Shown one piece after another: positions 18,337 through 28,106 of a stretch of 64,000 bases of DNA. The DNA comes from Synechococcus sp. CBW1108 (GTDB lineage: Bacteria > Cyanobacteriota > Cyanobacteriia > PCC-6307 > Cyanobiaceae). The stretch spans positions 2,207,277 to 2,271,276 of the forward strand of contig NZ_CP060395.1 in the NCBI RefSeq assembly GCF_015840335.1. The letters run 5' to 3'. How positions within the stretch are numbered: position 1 is the first letter of the stretch; every line of letters begins with the position of its first letter. Under the pieces are notes generated by a model that was not told the DNA's origin, did not search any database, and worked only from the letters and a program-made list of their open reading frames with translations. The translations under genes were made by a program, and so were the position numbers.

Positions 18337-19221
18337 ATGGAGTTCCGTCGCCGCCCCCCCAACCCCAAGGTCAAGGTGCTCCATCTGGAGTACGCCATCC
18401 GCCACAAGGAGAGCGAACCGCGCCACATCCTCGAGAAAATCGTCTGGGAGAAGGACCGTGAAGTGGCCGCGGCCAGGGAGCGGGTGCCCCTGGAGAAACT
18501 CAAGCAGCAGGTGGCCGATCTGCCCGCGCCCCGGGATTTTTCAGCGGCCCTGCGGGCGGCCTGTCGCAAGCCGGCGGTGATCGCCGAGATCAAGAAGGCC
18601 AGCCCCAGCAAGGGGGTGATCCGCGAGGATTTTGACCCCGAGGCCATCGCCCGGGCCTATGCGGCCGGTGGGGCCAGCTGCCTGTCGGTGCTCACCGATA
18701 GGCAGTTTTTCCAGGGCGGCTTTGAGGTGCTGGTGCAGGTGCGCCAGGTGGTCGACCTGCCCCTGCTCTGCAAGGATTTCATCCTCAGCCCCTACCAGCT
18801 ATTTCAGGCCCGGGCCGCCGGTGCCGATGCGGCCCTGCTGATCGCGGCGATCTTGAGCGATCAGGACATGGCCTACCTGCTCAAGGTGGCCAGGGCCCTC
18901 GGCCTCACCCTCCTGGTGGAGGTGCATGACGCCACAGAGATGGAGCGGGTGCTGGCCCTTGAGGGCGTGCAGCTGATCGGCATCAACAACCGCAACCTGG
19001 CCACATTTGAAACCGATCTGGCCACCACCGAGCAGCTCACTGCCAGCTATGGCGAGCAGATCCGAGCCAAGGGCTGCCTACTGGTGAGCGAATCGGGGCT
19101 GACCAGCCGCGCCGACCTCGACCGGGTGCAGAGCGCTGGCGCCGATGCGGTACTGGTGGGCGAAGCGCTGATGCGCCAGGCGGATGTGACGGCGGCCCTG
19201 GAAACCCTGATCGGAGTTTGA
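18337..19221 (+). CDS. trpC: Indole-3-glycerol-phosphate synthase
   Basis: 294 residues from ATG 18337. The TIM barrel has the catalytic and binding motifs of Trp[21 protein letters not shown] (Lys), [27 protein letters not shown] (general-acid Lys), [31 protein letters not shown], and [12 protein letters not shown] with GEALMR closing the phosphate site. An N-terminal extension of ~40 residues ([18 protein letters not shown]) is usual in cyanobacteria. It forms an operon with lpdA one base upstream. Confidence 0.95.
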   Translation: MEFRRRPPNPKVKVLHLEYAIRHKESEPRHILEKIVWEKDREVAAARERVPLEKLKQQVADLPAPRDFSAALRAACRKPAVIAEIKKASPSKGVIREDFDPEAIARAYAAGGASCLSVLTDRQFFQGGFEVLVQVRQVVDLPLLCKDFILSPYQLFQARAAGADAALLIAAILSDQDMAYLLKVARALGLTLLVEVHDATEMERVLALEGVQLIGINNRNLATFETDLATTEQLTASYGEQIRAKGCLLVSESGLTSRADLDRVQSAGADAVLVGEALMRQADVTAALETLIGV

Positions 19222-19226
19222 CGGGG

Positions 19227-20516
19227 ATGGCACCGCCAGCCCACGAGCAGCGGCCCCGATACGACCTGGTGGTGGTGGGGGCCGGGCCGGCCGGCGCCAC
19301 GGCGGCGGCGGTGGCGGCCAGAGGTGGGCTGCGGGTGGCCCTGCTGGAGAAGCAGCCCTTGCCCCGCCACAAGCCCTGTGGCGGCGGCATGCCGGTGCCG
19401 GTGCAGCGGGAGCTGCTCGACCTGGCCCCCGAGGCGCTGGTGGATACGCGGGTGCGCTACATGCGCCACAGCTGGTGTTTCGGCCGGGCGGTGGAGGCGC
19501 CGATTGATCCGCCCGGCACGCCGCCGGAGCAATCGCGCGGGCTGCTGATGGTGCAGCGGCCGCGCTTCGACCATGCCCTGGTGTGCCAGGCCCAGGCCGC
19601 CGGCGTTGAGCTGCTGGAGGGCCATGCCTTTGCGGGCCTCGAGCGCGTTGCTGGCGGCGTGACTCTGCAGGTGCGGCGGCGGGCCGTGGCGGGCCAGGAA
19701 GCCGCGGCGGGCTCGCTGCTGGCCGATGCCGTGATCGGTGCCGATGGGGCCGCCGGAGGGGTGGCCGCCGCCGTGGGGCTGCGCCGCTCAGCGCGGATCG
19801 CCCTGGCCCTCGAGCTGGAGGTGCCGCACCGCTGGGATCCGGCCGATCCGCTGCTGCGCCCGGATCTGCTGCATCTGGAATACGGCGCCCTGCGCCGCGG
19901 CTACGCCTGGGTGTTCCCGAAGGCCGACCACCTCAACATCGGCGCTGGCCTCTTCTACGGCCGCCAGCGGGACCTGCGCCGCGACCCCCGCGCCCGTTCC
20001 CGCATCATGGCGGCGATAGGGGCATATGCCGCCGCCCTGGGGGTGGACCCCGCTCGCCTGCGCGGCCTGCGGGGCCACGGCCATCCCCTGCCCATCTGGG
20101 ACGGGCCGGAACCGCTGCACAGCGCCGATGGCCGGGTGCTGCTGGTGGGCGATGCGGCCGGCCTGATCAATCCCCTCTTCGGCGACGGCCTGTTCCATGC
20201 CATCCGCAGCGGCCGGCTGGCGGCCGAGGCGCTACTGGCAGGCCAGCCCTGCAGCCACACCGCCCGGGTGCATGGCCTGCTCGCCGATGATTTTGAGGCG
20301 GCGCGGCGATTGGGGCGGCTCTTTTACGGCCTGAGCGGCCTCACCTACCGCTACGGCATCGCCCAGCCGCGGGCTACGCCATTGGCGGTGCGGCTTCTGG
20401 GGGGCGAGCTGAACTTCCGGGGCCTGGGCCGCCGCTCGCTGCGGCGCATCGCTAGCGGGCTGTTGGGGGAGGTGGTGGGGATCGGCTGGCGCCAACAAAA
20501 AGCCCCGGACGGTTGA
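19227..20516 (+). CDS. FAD-dependent oxidoreductase of the geranylgeranyl-reductase family
   Basis: 429 residues from ATG 19227; a TTG nine bases upstream is less likely. The N terminus has the dinucleotide fold VVVGAGPAGATAAAVAARGG, then HKPCGGGMP, the family substrate-loop Cys-containing block. Further on are ADAVIGADGAAGGVA and GRVLLVGDAAGLINPLFGDGLFHAIRSG, the GG-reductase FAD motif with the GDG variant. ChlP-type enzymes reduce prenyl chains for chlorophyll and tocopherol, but this paralogue class is not ChlP itself and its substrate is unknown. A terminator for rpsD overlaps its 3' end. Confidence 0.88.
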   Translation: MAPPAHEQRPRYDLVVVGAGPAGATAAAVAARGGLRVALLEKQPLPRHKPCGGGMPVPVQRELLDLAPEALVDTRVRYMRHSWCFGRAVEAPIDPPGTPPEQSRGLLMVQRPRFDHALVCQAQAAGVELLEGHAFAGLERVAGGVTLQVRRRAVAGQEAAAGSLLADAVIGADGAAGGVAAAVGLRRSARIALALELEVPHRWDPADPLLRPDLLHLEYGALRRGYAWVFPKADHLNIGAGLFYGRQRDLRRDPRARSRIMAAIGAYAAALGVDPARLRGLRGHGHPLPIWDGPEPLHSADGRVLLVGDAAGLINPLFGDGLFHAIRSGRLAAEALLAGQPCSHTARVHGLLADDFEAARRLGRLFYGLSGLTYRYGIAQPRATPLAVRLLGGELNFRGLGRRSLRRIASGLLGEVVGIGWRQQKAPDG

Positions 20517-20532
20517 ACGCAACCAGCCGGGG
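20497..20532 (-). terminator. Rho-independent terminator of rpsD
   Basis: On the minus strand CCCCGG...CCGGGG with an inner GGTTG/CAACC stem (plus-strand 20503-20532) is followed by CTTTTTG. It sits ~30 bases after the rpsD stop codon and inside the 3' end of the convergent reductase gene. Confidence 0.75.
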
Positions 20533-20564
20533 AAAGGGGTTTGAACTGACCTGGGCCGCTGGGA

Positions 20565-21173
20565 TCAAACCTTGCGGCTATAGAACTCCACCACCAGAAG
20601 TTCGTTTATTTCGAGGGCGACCCACTCGCGCTCGCACTTGCTGATCACCTTGGCTGTGAGCTTGTTCTTGTCGAGCTCAAGGTGGGGTGGGATGTTGGCC
20701 AGGCCGGGGAATTCCAGGTTGCTCTCAGCCAGCTTCTTGCTCTGTTTGCGCTCGCGGATGACGATCACGTCGCCGGCCTTGCACTGGTAGCTGGGGATGT
20801 CCACAACACGATTGTTGACGGTCACGTGGCCATGGTTCACCAGCTGGCGGGCACCGGGCACGGTGGGGCCAAACCCCAGGCGGAAGCACACATTGTCGAG
20901 GCGGCTCTCGAGCAGCTTCAGCAGGTTGGTTCCGGTGGAACCCTCCTGGGCGCGCGCCTTCTTGACGTAGCGCACGAGCTGGCGCTCGGAGATGCCGTAG
21001 TTGAAGCGAAGCTTTTGCTTCTCTTCGAGGCGGATGGCGTATTCGGAGCGCTTGCGACGGGCTTGGCCGTGCTGACCGGGGGGATAAGACCGCTTGGCGG
21101 ACTTACGGGTGAGACCGGGAAGGTCTCCCAAGCGCCGCGTGATCCTCAGACGAGGGCCGCGGTAGCGAGACAT
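20565..21173 (-). CDS. rpsD: 30S ribosomal protein S4
   Basis: 202 residues from ATG 21173 ([16 protein letters not shown]). The S4 signature is plain: [50 protein letters not shown], and the S4 RNA-binding domain [28 protein letters not shown]. It nucleates 30S assembly on the 16S 5' domain. As in many cyanobacteria and plastids it stands alone, away from the ribosomal-protein superoperon. A 33-codon upstream extension is open but lacks family support. Confidence 0.97.
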   Translation of the reverse strand: MSRYRGPRLRITRRLGDLPGLTRKSAKRSYPPGQHGQARRKRSEYAIRLEEKQKLRFNYGISERQLVRYVKKARAQEGSTGTNLLKLLESRLDNVCFRLGFGPTVPGARQLVNHGHVTVNNRVVDIPSYQCKAGDVIVIRERKQSKKLAESNLEFPGLANIPPHLELDKNKLTAKVISKCEREWVALEINELLVVEFYSRKV

Positions 21174-21263
21174 GAAGAGGTATTCAAAGGACGAGGGAAG
21201 CGACAGGCCCCCATGGCGCCGTGGCTTCGAGCATGCTGGGGGAACCCGCCTGCTCGCACCTTG

Positions 21264-21584
21264 ATGCGCCAACGATCGATCCTATCGGTTGGGCCGCGCG
21301 ACCTTGAGCTGCAGCCCGAGCCGACGCTGGCGTCGCTCGCAGCCGCTGGGCCCGGGGGGCTGGCGGGGCTGGTGGCGGCTCTGTTGCTTGGCTTGATTGG
21401 CTTCTACCGCCGCTGGCTCTCGCCCCTGCTGGGCCCCCGCTGCCGCTTCATCCCCAGCTGCAGCGCCTATGGCCTCGAGGCGATCAGTCGCCATGGCCCC
21501 TGGCGCGGCAGCTGGCTCACCCTGGGGCGGCTACTGCGCTGCCATCCGTTCACCCCCTGCGGCTGTGATCCCGTACCCGATTAG
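21264..21584 (+). CDS. yidD: Membrane protein insertion efficiency factor YidD
   Basis: 106 residues from ATG 21264. After a variable N-terminal region comes the core of the family: [65 protein letters not shown], containing the conserved Cys and His residues. YidD is a short amphipathic protein at the inner membrane assisting YidC-mediated insertion. The start could be further downstream. The following glutaredoxin-like gene begins at the base after its stop. Confidence 0.9.
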   Translation: MRQRSILSVGPRDLELQPEPTLASLAAAGPGGLAGLVAALLLGLIGFYRRWLSPLLGPRCRFIPSCSAYGLEAISRHGPWRGSWLTLGRLLRCHPFTPCGCDPVPD

Positions 21585-21857
21585 ATGAATTCGCTGATTC
21601 TGATAACCCGCAAGGGCTGCTGCCTGTGTGAGGGCCTTGGCCAGAAGCTGGCCGCCCTGGCCCCTGCGCCGGCAGTGGTGGTGATCGATGTGGACACTGA
21701 CCCGGCCCTGCAGCATCGCTACGGGCTGGAGGTGCCCGTGTTGCTGCTGCGCTCATCGGCTGGGGATCGGGAGTTGCCTCGGGTGCCGCCGCGGCTGACC
21801 GGGGCCGGCTTGCAGGTTTGGTTGCAGAAGCAGGGTTTTTTCGGCCAGGAGGCTTAG
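21585..21857 (+). CDS. Glutaredoxin-family (thioredoxin-fold) small protein
   Basis: 90 residues: MNSLILITRKGCCLCEGLGQKLAALAP..., with a CCLC site after the first strand, VVIDVDTDPALQHRYGLEVPVLLL with a cis-Pro, then a C-terminal helix. This is the DUF836/glutaredoxin-like layout common next to murE in marine Synechococcus. The CxxC is shifted relative to classical glutaredoxin. It probably acts as a dithiol redox protein, but that is inference. It abuts yidD with no spacer and lies 27 bases before murE. Confidence 0.82.
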   Translation: MNSLILITRKGCCLCEGLGQKLAALAPAPAVVVIDVDTDPALQHRYGLEVPVLLLRSSAGDRELPRVPPRLTGAGLQVWLQKQGFFGQEA

Positions 21858-21884
21858 AAAGTCCCCATTCAGCCAACTGGTGCC

Positions 21885-23378
21885 ATGACCCAGCTGCTCC
21901 ATTCGGTCCTGCGGCAGGTGGGTCTGGAGGTGCCGGCGGACTTGCCGGACGGGGAGCTGGCCGGCATCAGTTGCGATTCCCGCCGGGTAGGCCCCGGCTC
22001 CCTGTTTGTGGGGTTGCCAGGCACCCAGGTGGATGGGGGTTGCTTCTGGCCCCAGGCACTTCGGGCCGGGGCCCTGGCGGCCGTGATCAGCCCTGCGGCG
22101 GCCGCGGCCCACCCGCCTGGCCCAGGGGATGGGGTGCTGGTGGCAGCCGATCCCCTGGCCCGCTGGGCGGGTTTGCTGGCGGCAGAGTTTTGGGACCAGC
22201 CCAGCCAGCGGCTCACCTTGATCGGGGTCACCGGCACCAATGGCAAAACCACCACCACCCACCTGATTGAGCATCTGGCCGCCGCTGCCGGCCGGCCGGC
22301 GGCCCTCTTCGGCACCCTGGTGAACCGCTGGCCCGGCCAGAGCGTCACCGCCCAGCACACCACCGCCTTCGCCGATCTGCTCCAGGCCCAGCTGGCCCAG
22401 GCCGTCGAGGCCGGTGCCCAGATCGGTGCCATGGAGGTGAGCTCCCATGCCCTGGATCAGCAGCGGGTGGCGGGATGTCGGTTCGCCGGGGCCGTGTTCA
22501 CCAATCTCAGTCAAGACCATCTCGACTACCACCCATCTATGCAGGCCTACTTCGAGGCCAAGGCGCGGTTGTTTGCCGAGCCGTTGCTGGCGGGCGGGGC
22601 GGTGGTGAATGCTGATGACCCCTGGGGAGCCCAGCTGGCGGCACGGTTGGGCGCGAGCTGCTGGCGCAGTTCCCTGGAAGACCCCAGCGCCGAGCTGTTC
22701 ATCGCTGAGCTGCAGCTCGGCGCAGCTGGCGTGCGCGGGGTGCTGCGGACGCCGGCGGGGGAAGGGTCATTCCACTCGCCGCTGGTGGGGCGCTTCAACC
22801 TGATGAACCTGCTGCAGGCGGTTGGAGCCTTGGTACAGCAGGGAGTCCCCCTGCCCCGGTTGCTCGAGGGGCTGGCCAGCTTCGGCGGCGTGCCCGGCCG
22901 GATGGAGCGGGTGGTGGTGGGGGATGGCCAGGGGGCTCCGGCGGTGCTGGTGGATTACGCCCACACTCCCGATGGCCTGGAAAACGCCCTGGCGGCCTGC
23001 CGGCCCTTCACGGCGGGGCGTCTGATCTGCGTGTTTGGCTGCGGCGGTGACCGCGACCGCAGCAAGCGCCCCCAGATGGGTGCGATCGCAGCGCGGCTGG
23101 CCGACCAGCTCTATGTGACCTCCGACAACCCCCGCACCGAAGATCCCCAGCAGATCCTGGCCGACGTGGTGGCAGGCATTCCTCCTGGAGGATCCATGCA
23201 GGTGGAGGCCGACCGGGCGGCAGCCATCGCCGCCGCCATCGCCACGGCCGCACCTGGGGATCTGGTGCTGATCGCCGGCAAGGGCCACGAGGACTACCAG
23301 ATTCTCGGCACCACCAAGGTTCCTTTCGACGATCGGGAAGAGGCGGAGAAAGCCCTGCGCCGCCGGCGGACCACTTAG
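21885..23378 (+). CDS. murE: UDP-MurNAc-L-Ala-D-Glu:meso-diaminopimelate ligase
   Basis: 497 residues. Mur-ligase three-domain layout: N-terminal UDP-binding domain ([18 protein letters not shown]), ATP-binding P-loop [46 protein letters not shown], and in the C-terminal domain [16 protein letters not shown] and [10 protein letters not shown], whose DNPR motif selects meso-DAP over lysine. It adds the third residue of the peptidoglycan stem. It ends the yidD-grx-murE run. Confidence 0.96.
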   Translation: MTQLLHSVLRQVGLEVPADLPDGELAGISCDSRRVGPGSLFVGLPGTQVDGGCFWPQALRAGALAAVISPAAAAAHPPGPGDGVLVAADPLARWAGLLAAEFWDQPSQRLTLIGVTGTNGKTTTTHLIEHLAAAAGRPAALFGTLVNRWPGQSVTAQHTTAFADLLQAQLAQAVEAGAQIGAMEVSSHALDQQRVAGCRFAGAVFTNLSQDHLDYHPSMQAYFEAKARLFAEPLLAGGAVVNADDPWGAQLAARLGASCWRSSLEDPSAELFIAELQLGAAGVRGVLRTPAGEGSFHSPLVGRFNLMNLLQAVGALVQQGVPLPRLLEGLASFGGVPGRMERVVVGDGQGAPAVLVDYAHTPDGLENALAACRPFTAGRLICVFGCGGDRDRSKRPQMGAIAARLADQLYVTSDNPRTEDPQQILADVVAGIPPGGSMQVEADRAAAIAAAIATAAPGDLVLIAGKGHEDYQILGTTKVPFDDREEAEKALRRRRTT

Positions 23379-23461
23379 GGCTGAATGCTTCGGAATGTGC
23401 CCGGTGTCTTGTTGGTGCCAGGTGGTCTGGATATATTTATATTGTTGTATCAACCATCTTT

Positions 23462-24220
23462 GTGACAACCTCTATTCCAATAGGCAGGAAGCTTCTTGCC
23501 GAAGGCTTCGGTACTTTTTGGCTGGTGTTGGGAGGGTGCGGCAGTGCCGCAATCGCAGCTAATTTCCCTTACATCACTGGATCTGATATTGCCCCGGGCA
23601 ATCCCTTTGGCCTGGGCTTTCTGGGCGTGTCGCTGGCCTTTGGTCTCACGGTGGTGACCATGGCCTATGCAATTGGCCACATCTCTGGATGTCACCTCAA
23701 TCCGGCGGTGAGCTTCGGCCTTTGGGCCAGCGGCCGAATGAAGGGTTCGGAGCTGCTTCCTTACATCGTGGCTCAGGTGATTGGGGGTGTGCTGGCGGGA
23801 GGTTTCATCAAGCTGGTGGTGGCCGGTGGACCGGCGTTTGATTTAGTAATGTCTGGCAGCAACCCGCTTGCAACAAATGGGTGGGGCAGCCATTCGCCGG
23901 GTGGCTATGGCTTTTGGGCGGCCTTGATCGTGGAGCTGGTGCTCACTTTCTTCTTCCTGTTGGTGATTATTGGGGCCACCGATCGTCTGGCACCCTCTGG
24001 TTTTGCTGGCCTTGCTATCGGCCTCACCTTGGCGCTGATTCACATGATCAGTATTCCGGTGACCAACACATCAGTGAACCCTGCCCGGAGCACTGCAGTG
24101 GCTGTTTGGGCCGGAGTGGAAGCGATGGGTCAGCTCTGGTTGTTCTGGCTGGCGCCGATTGTGGGGGCCCTGCTGGCTGGCTGGGTTTATCGCAATGTGT
24201 TCAGCGACCAGGCTTCCTGA
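23462..24220 (+). CDS. aqpZ: Aquaporin Z
   Basis: 252 residues from GTG 23462. A six-helix MIP channel with both NPA boxes, [10 protein letters not shown] and [10 protein letters not shown], and the AqpZ-type N terminus [18 protein letters not shown]. The Arg after the second NPA and the narrow-filter context fit a water-selective channel. The ~80-bp upstream region is conspicuously AT-rich compared with its neighbours. Placement between murE and the class V aminotransferase looks like an insertion into a conserved pair. Confidence 0.95.
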   Translation: MTTSIPIGRKLLAEGFGTFWLVLGGCGSAAIAANFPYITGSDIAPGNPFGLGFLGVSLAFGLTVVTMAYAIGHISGCHLNPAVSFGLWASGRMKGSELLPYIVAQVIGGVLAGGFIKLVVAGGPAFDLVMSGSNPLATNGWGSHSPGGYGFWAALIVELVLTFFFLLVIIGATDRLAPSGFAGLAIGLTLALIHMISIPVTNTSVNPARSTAVAVWAGVEAMGQLWLFWLAPIVGALLAGWVYRNVFSDQAS

Positions 24221-24254
24221 TCCCAATTAGATCTAGGCAGGCTGGATCTAGATA

Positions 24255-24275
24255 AGGGGCGTAAGCCTCTTTTTT
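24255..24275 (+). terminator. Rho-independent terminator of aqpZ
   Basis: AGGGGC-GTAA-GCCTCT (6-bp stem with one G-T pair, tetraloop) followed by six T, ~35 bases after the aqpZ stop codon. Confidence 0.65.
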
Positions 24276-24294
24276 GTTTGGAGTTGGGAGCGAC

Positions 24295-25518
24295 TCAGAC
24301 CGTTTGCAAAGCTTCAAGCAGCTGGTCAATCTCAGCTTCGGTGCTGAAGATGTGGGTGCAGGCCCGCAGGCAGTGGGGATCGTCGAGGCTGCGCAGCCAG
24401 ATGCCCTGTTCACCCAGGAGCTTCACCACCCTTTGCGGATCTTCGCCGCTGAGCTCAAAGCTCACCAGCCCCGCTGGTGGCGGCAGCTCCAGCAGGGTGC
24501 GGGCCCGCGGGTTGGCCTGCAGTCCTTGCCAGAGATAGCCGCTGCGGCGCTGAATCAGGGCCAGGCGCTCTTCGGCAGTGCCTTGCTCCTCCAGCAGGTG
24601 CAGGGATTGCTCCAGCCCAGCGCAAAGGGGTATGCAGGAGGTTGCCACTTCAAAGCGCCGGCTGTCGGTGTGAAATTCGCTCTGGCCGGTGGCTGCGTGG
24701 CTCAGGCTGCGCCAGCCGATCAGGGTGGGCCTGGCCTCGCGCACCACCCGCTCGGATAGGGCTACTGCTCCCAGTCCCTCGGGTCCGCAACACCATTTGT
24801 GGCCGGTGCAGCCGTAGATGTCGGCAGCTGCGGCTGCTTCGATGGGAATGGCCCCAAGGGATTGGGCCCCGTCCACCAGCAGCCAGGGATGCTTGGGGTG
24901 TGAGCTGAGCTGGCCGGCTACCGCTGCAATCGGCATCACCTGGCCCGTATTCCAGAGCAGGTGTGAAAGCACAACCAATCGGGTGGCGGGGCTGAGCTGG
25001 CGATCCAATCGCCGCAGCACCTGCTTGTTGGTGTCAGCGACAGTGCCGCGCAGATCCGCCACCGCCAGGGTCGAAATCGTCAGTCCCTGGCGGTGGGCCA
25101 GTTCGCGGCAGGCGGCCACCACCCCCGGGTGCTCGCAGTCGCTGATCAGGAGTTCGTCGCCGGCCTGCCAGGGCAGGCCCCAGAGCGGCAGTACGCAGCC
25201 ACTGGTTACGTTTTCGCTGAAGGCCAGCCGGTGCGCCGGCACGCCAAACCAGTCGGCCAGGTGCTGGCGCAGCTGGCTGGTGGTTTGTTCCACAAACGGC
25301 CAGACGGCGCCGGAAAATGGGCCCAGCTCCTGGATGGTGCGCCAGGCGGCCGTGATGGCCTCGAGGGAGGAGCTCGGCAGGGGGCCCTGGCCGCCGTAGT
25401 TGAAGTAGGTCTTGTTTGCCAGGGCGGGTAGCTGGGCGCGGAAATCAGCTGGCAGTTCGGGGCCTGCGTTTATATCCTGGCCTTCTGAATCCTTGCTTTG
25501 CAAATTCTGGTGTCGCAT
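24295..25518 (-). CDS. Class V PLP aminotransferase (cysteine desulfurase / SufS-like)
   Basis: 407 residues from ATG 25518. N-terminal YFNYGGQGPLP, SENVTSGCVLPLWGLPW, DCEHPGVVAA, LVVLSHLLWNTGQVMPI, DGAQSLGAIPIE, and the Schiff-base lysine in YGCTGHKWCCGPEGLG give a class V fold. It lacks the C-terminal flexible Cys loop of IscS, so type II (SufS-like) or isopenicillin-epimerase-like activity is possible; substrate is uncertain. An upstream region of only ~50 bp separates it from the divergent mscS remnant. Confidence 0.85.
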   Translation of the reverse strand: MRHQNLQSKDSEGQDINAGPELPADFRAQLPALANKTYFNYGGQGPLPSSSLEAITAAWRTIQELGPFSGAVWPFVEQTTSQLRQHLADWFGVPAHRLAFSENVTSGCVLPLWGLPWQAGDELLISDCEHPGVVAACRELAHRQGLTISTLAVADLRGTVADTNKQVLRRLDRQLSPATRLVVLSHLLWNTGQVMPIAAVAGQLSSHPKHPWLLVDGAQSLGAIPIEAAAAADIYGCTGHKWCCGPEGLGAVALSERVVREARPTLIGWRSLSHAATGQSEFHTDSRRFEVATSCIPLCAGLEQSLHLLEEQGTAEERLALIQRRSGYLWQGLQANPRARTLLELPPPAGLVSFELSGEDPQRVVKLLGEQGIWLRSLDDPHCLRACTHIFSTEAEIDQLLEALQTV

Positions 25519-25569
25519 TGACGGCCGGGTGGAAGCTATCTAGGTTTGGTTTTTACTTGGTCCGAGGCT

Positions 25570-26317
25570 ATGCCGATCCCAGATTTCTCCTTGCTTCTGG
25601 CGAGCACGATTGTGCCCTTTGTGCTCAAGCTGGTATGGGCCGTTGCCCTCTGGATTGCCGGTGGCTGGCTGATTCAGATGGCAATGCGCATTATGCGCAA
25701 AAGTTTGCGCCAAAGAGCCCTTGATGCCACTGTCGTCGCCTATCTGATCAACATCCTCGGAGCCGTGCTACGAGTGATCCTAGTGGTGGCCATTCTGGGC
25801 TTCTTCGGCATCCAGACAGCCAGCTTCGCGGCCCTGCTCGCCGGCGCCGGTGTGGCGCTTGGGGCGGCCTGGAGCGGCATGCTCGGCAATTTCGCCGCCG
25901 GGGTTTTCCTGCAGGTTTTCCGGCCCTTCAGTGTGGGCGACTTCATCACCGCTGCCGGCATTACAGGCACGGTGGAGGAAATCGGCATGTTCGTCACCTC
26001 GCTGCTGGCACCCGACAACGTGCGCAACATCGTGCCCAACGGCAAATTGTTCGGCGACACCATTCAGAACTATTCGGTCCACGGCTACCGCCGAGTTGAA
26101 CTGGTTGCCCAATCAATTTGAGGGCATGGGGGGCGATGTGGAGGTGCTGGAATTCAGCGAACGGGGGCCCCGGCTGGCGGTCCGTCCTTACACCCACACC
26201 GACAACTACTGGCAGGTGTATTTCGACACCAACCGCATGATTGTCGATGTGCTTTGCAGCAACGGTTTCCCGGTTCCCAGGATCCCCGTGGCGATGGCCG
26301 ATCCCTCAGCCAACTGA
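25570..26317 (+). pseudogene. mscS: mscS, small-conductance mechanosensitive channel, frameshifted
   Basis: The frame from ATG 25570 gives N-terminal TM helices (VPFVLKLVWAVALWIAGG), the pore-lining TM3 (LLAGAGVALGAAWSGMLGNFAAGVF), and the beta domain FRPFSVGDFITAAGITGTVEEIGMF...NIVPNGKLFGDTIQNY. It stops at 26119-26121. The cytoplasmic alpha/beta domain (DVEVLEFSERGPRLAVRPYTHTDNYW) continues in another frame to 26317. About 20-25 residues normally lying between the two parts are also missing, so a small deletion with frameshift near 26105-26125 probably destroyed the gene. The N-terminal piece could still make a truncated pore. Confidence 0.8.
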
Positions 26318-26340
26318 TCTGCTAATCGCATCTGATCTGA

Positions 26341-26514
26341 TCAGAGCACCTGGCCGACCATCACGGCGGCCAGGGCGGAAAACAGAGTGATGGCTAGGGC
26401 GGTCAGGGGGTTCTGCCCCTGGGCCACCGCCACCGTGGTCACAACCCCGGCGCCCAGGCAGGCAACGGCCAGCTGGTTGACCATTTCCGGACGGCTGTGG
26501 GGGGTCGGGGTCAT
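26341..26514 (-). CDS. Small membrane protein, unknown function
   Basis: 57 residues from ATG 26514: a short polar start MTPTPHSRPEMVNQ, then two hydrophobic stretches (LAVACLGAGVVTTVAVA and ALAITLFSALAAVMVGQVL) that fit a two-helix membrane hairpin. I recognise no family. It lies downstream of ycf46 on the same strand, ~90 bases away. Coding is plausible from composition, but short ORFs of this kind are common by chance in GC-rich DNA. Confidence 0.45.
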   Translation of the reverse strand: MTPTPHSRPEMVNQLAVACLGAGVVTTVAVAQGQNPLTALAITLFSALAAVMVGQVL

Positions 26515-26605
26515 GGCGTAGGGGGCGTATGGACCCGACCGTAGGGGTAGGGACTTGGGCTGAGTAGGCCTGGGGGCAAGCCTTGTTACCTGCCGTCTAA
26601 GTTCG

Positions 26606-28096
26606 TTACTCCCCGAAATCAACTCGGGCGCTGGCCAGCCTGGCCCGGCCGCCCCTGGCCCAACTCTGCAGGGCCTCAAGCTGTTCCCGGGCGGTGCGCG
26701 AGAGCGGCACCACCTGGCTGGCAGCGGCGATCAGGTCGGCCTCGCCGAATTCCCGCTGCTCGGCGAAGGCCAGGTGCATGGCCTCGATCACCGTCTGCTC
26801 GAGTTCGGCGCCGGAAAATCCGCCCGTGCGGTCCACCAGCACATCCAGCGGGATGGTGTGGCTGGGTCGCCGTCGCCCCAGCTGCAGATCGAGGATCGCC
26901 CGGCGCTCCTCGGCGCTGGGTAGGTCCAGCAGGAAGATCTCGTCGAAGCGGCCCTTGCGCAGCAGCTCGGCCGGCAGCTTGTCGACCCCGTTGGCCGTGG
27001 CCACCACGAAGACGGCGCTGGTTTTCTCTGCCATCCAGGTGAGCACCGTGCCCAGCACCCGCTGGCTGGTGCCGCCATCGCTGCGGGAGTCGCCCCCAAA
27101 CCCCTTATCGATCTCATCGATCCAGAGCACGCAGGGCGCCATGGCCTCTGCCCGCTGGATCATGTCGCGGGTGCGGGCCTCGGAAGCCCCCACCAAGCCG
27201 GCAAATAGCCGGCCCACATCCAGGCGCAGCAGGGGCATGCTCCAGCTGTGGGCGATCGCCTTGGCCGTGAGCGATTTGCCCGTGCCCTGGGGACCCACCA
27301 GCAGCACGCCGCGGGGCAGGGGCAGGCCGTAGCGCATCGCCTCTTCGCTGAAGGCCATGTGGCGCTGCTCCAGCCAGTGCTTGAGGGCCTCGAGCCCACC
27401 GATGTCGGCGGGGCTGGCCTCGCTGGGGCAGTACTCCAGCAGCTCGCTCTTGGCGATCGCCTGACGTTTCTCCTCCAGCACCTCGGCCAGATCCTCCTCC
27501 CCGAGTTGGCCGCGCCGGGCCAGTGCCCGGGCGGCCAGCTGGCGCACCCGCTGCTCACTGAGGCCGTGGCAGGCGGCGGTGAGCTGTTCGGCCACCCCGG
27601 GGCTGAGGGGATGGCCACTGGCATTGGCAATTGTGCTCAGCAGGGTTCGGATCTCCTCCGCAGCAGGGAGGGGCAGATCCAGCAGGGTGATGCTGTCTTC
27701 GAGCTCCCTTGGGATCGACCAGTCGGGGGCGGTGATCACCAGGGTGCGGGGCGCCTGGCGCAGGCTGGCCGCCAGGTTGCGCAGACGCCTGCAGACGCCC
27801 GCATCTTCGCAGTAGCGGTGAAAATCGCGCAGCACCAACATGGCCGCCTGCTCGGGCGGCAGCGGATCGAGGCAGGCCAGGGCAGCCATCGGGTTGCGGG
27901 CGGCCTCACCGCTGCGGTTGGGGGCGCCGCCGAGACCCTCGATGAAGTCCCAGCGCAGCAGGGTGCGGCCGCCCAGCCGTTGGGCTGCCTGCTCCAGCAG
28001 GGCTTCAACCCGCTCCTCCTCCAGGCTGCGAATCCAGAGAATCGGCGTGCGGGCGCGGATCAGGAGATCGAGTTGGTCGCCCCAGCTGTCGGTCAC
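26606..28096 (-). CDS. ycf46: AAA+ ATPase Ycf46
   Basis: 496 residues. A degenerate N-terminal AAA region (residues ~1-180) precedes a canonical AAA+ module: Walker A LLVGPQGTGKSLTAKAIAHSW, Walker B CVLWIDEIDKGF, sensor FVVATANGVDKLPAEL, arginine-finger region LLRKGRFDEIF, and C-terminal lid with FSGAELEQTVIEAMHLAF. Ycf46 is conserved in cyanobacteria and some plastid genomes, with a proposed role in regulating inorganic-carbon use. The next gene upstream on this strand, yceD, ends 10 bases from its start codon. Confidence 0.93.
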   Translation of the reverse strand: MTDSWGDQLDLLIRARTPILWIRSLEEERVEALLEQAAQRLGGRTLLRWDFIEGLGGAPNRSGEAARNPMAALACLDPLPPEQAAMLVLRDFHRYCEDAGVCRRLRNLAASLRQAPRTLVITAPDWSIPRELEDSITLLDLPLPAAEEIRTLLSTIANASGHPLSPGVAEQLTAACHGLSEQRVRQLAARALARRGQLGEEDLAEVLEEKRQAIAKSELLEYCPSEASPADIGGLEALKHWLEQRHMAFSEEAMRYGLPLPRGVLLVGPQGTGKSLTAKAIAHSWSMPLLRLDVGRLFAGLVGASEARTRDMIQRAEAMAPCVLWIDEIDKGFGGDSRSDGGTSQRVLGTVLTWMAEKTSAVFVVATANGVDKLPAELLRKGRFDEIFLLDLPSAEERRAILDLQLGRRRPSHTIPLDVLVDRTGGFSGAELEQTVIEAMHLAFAEQREFGEADLIAAASQVVPLSRTAREQLEALQSWARGGRARLASARVDFGE

Positions 28097-28106
28097 GGCG
28101 GCTCGC

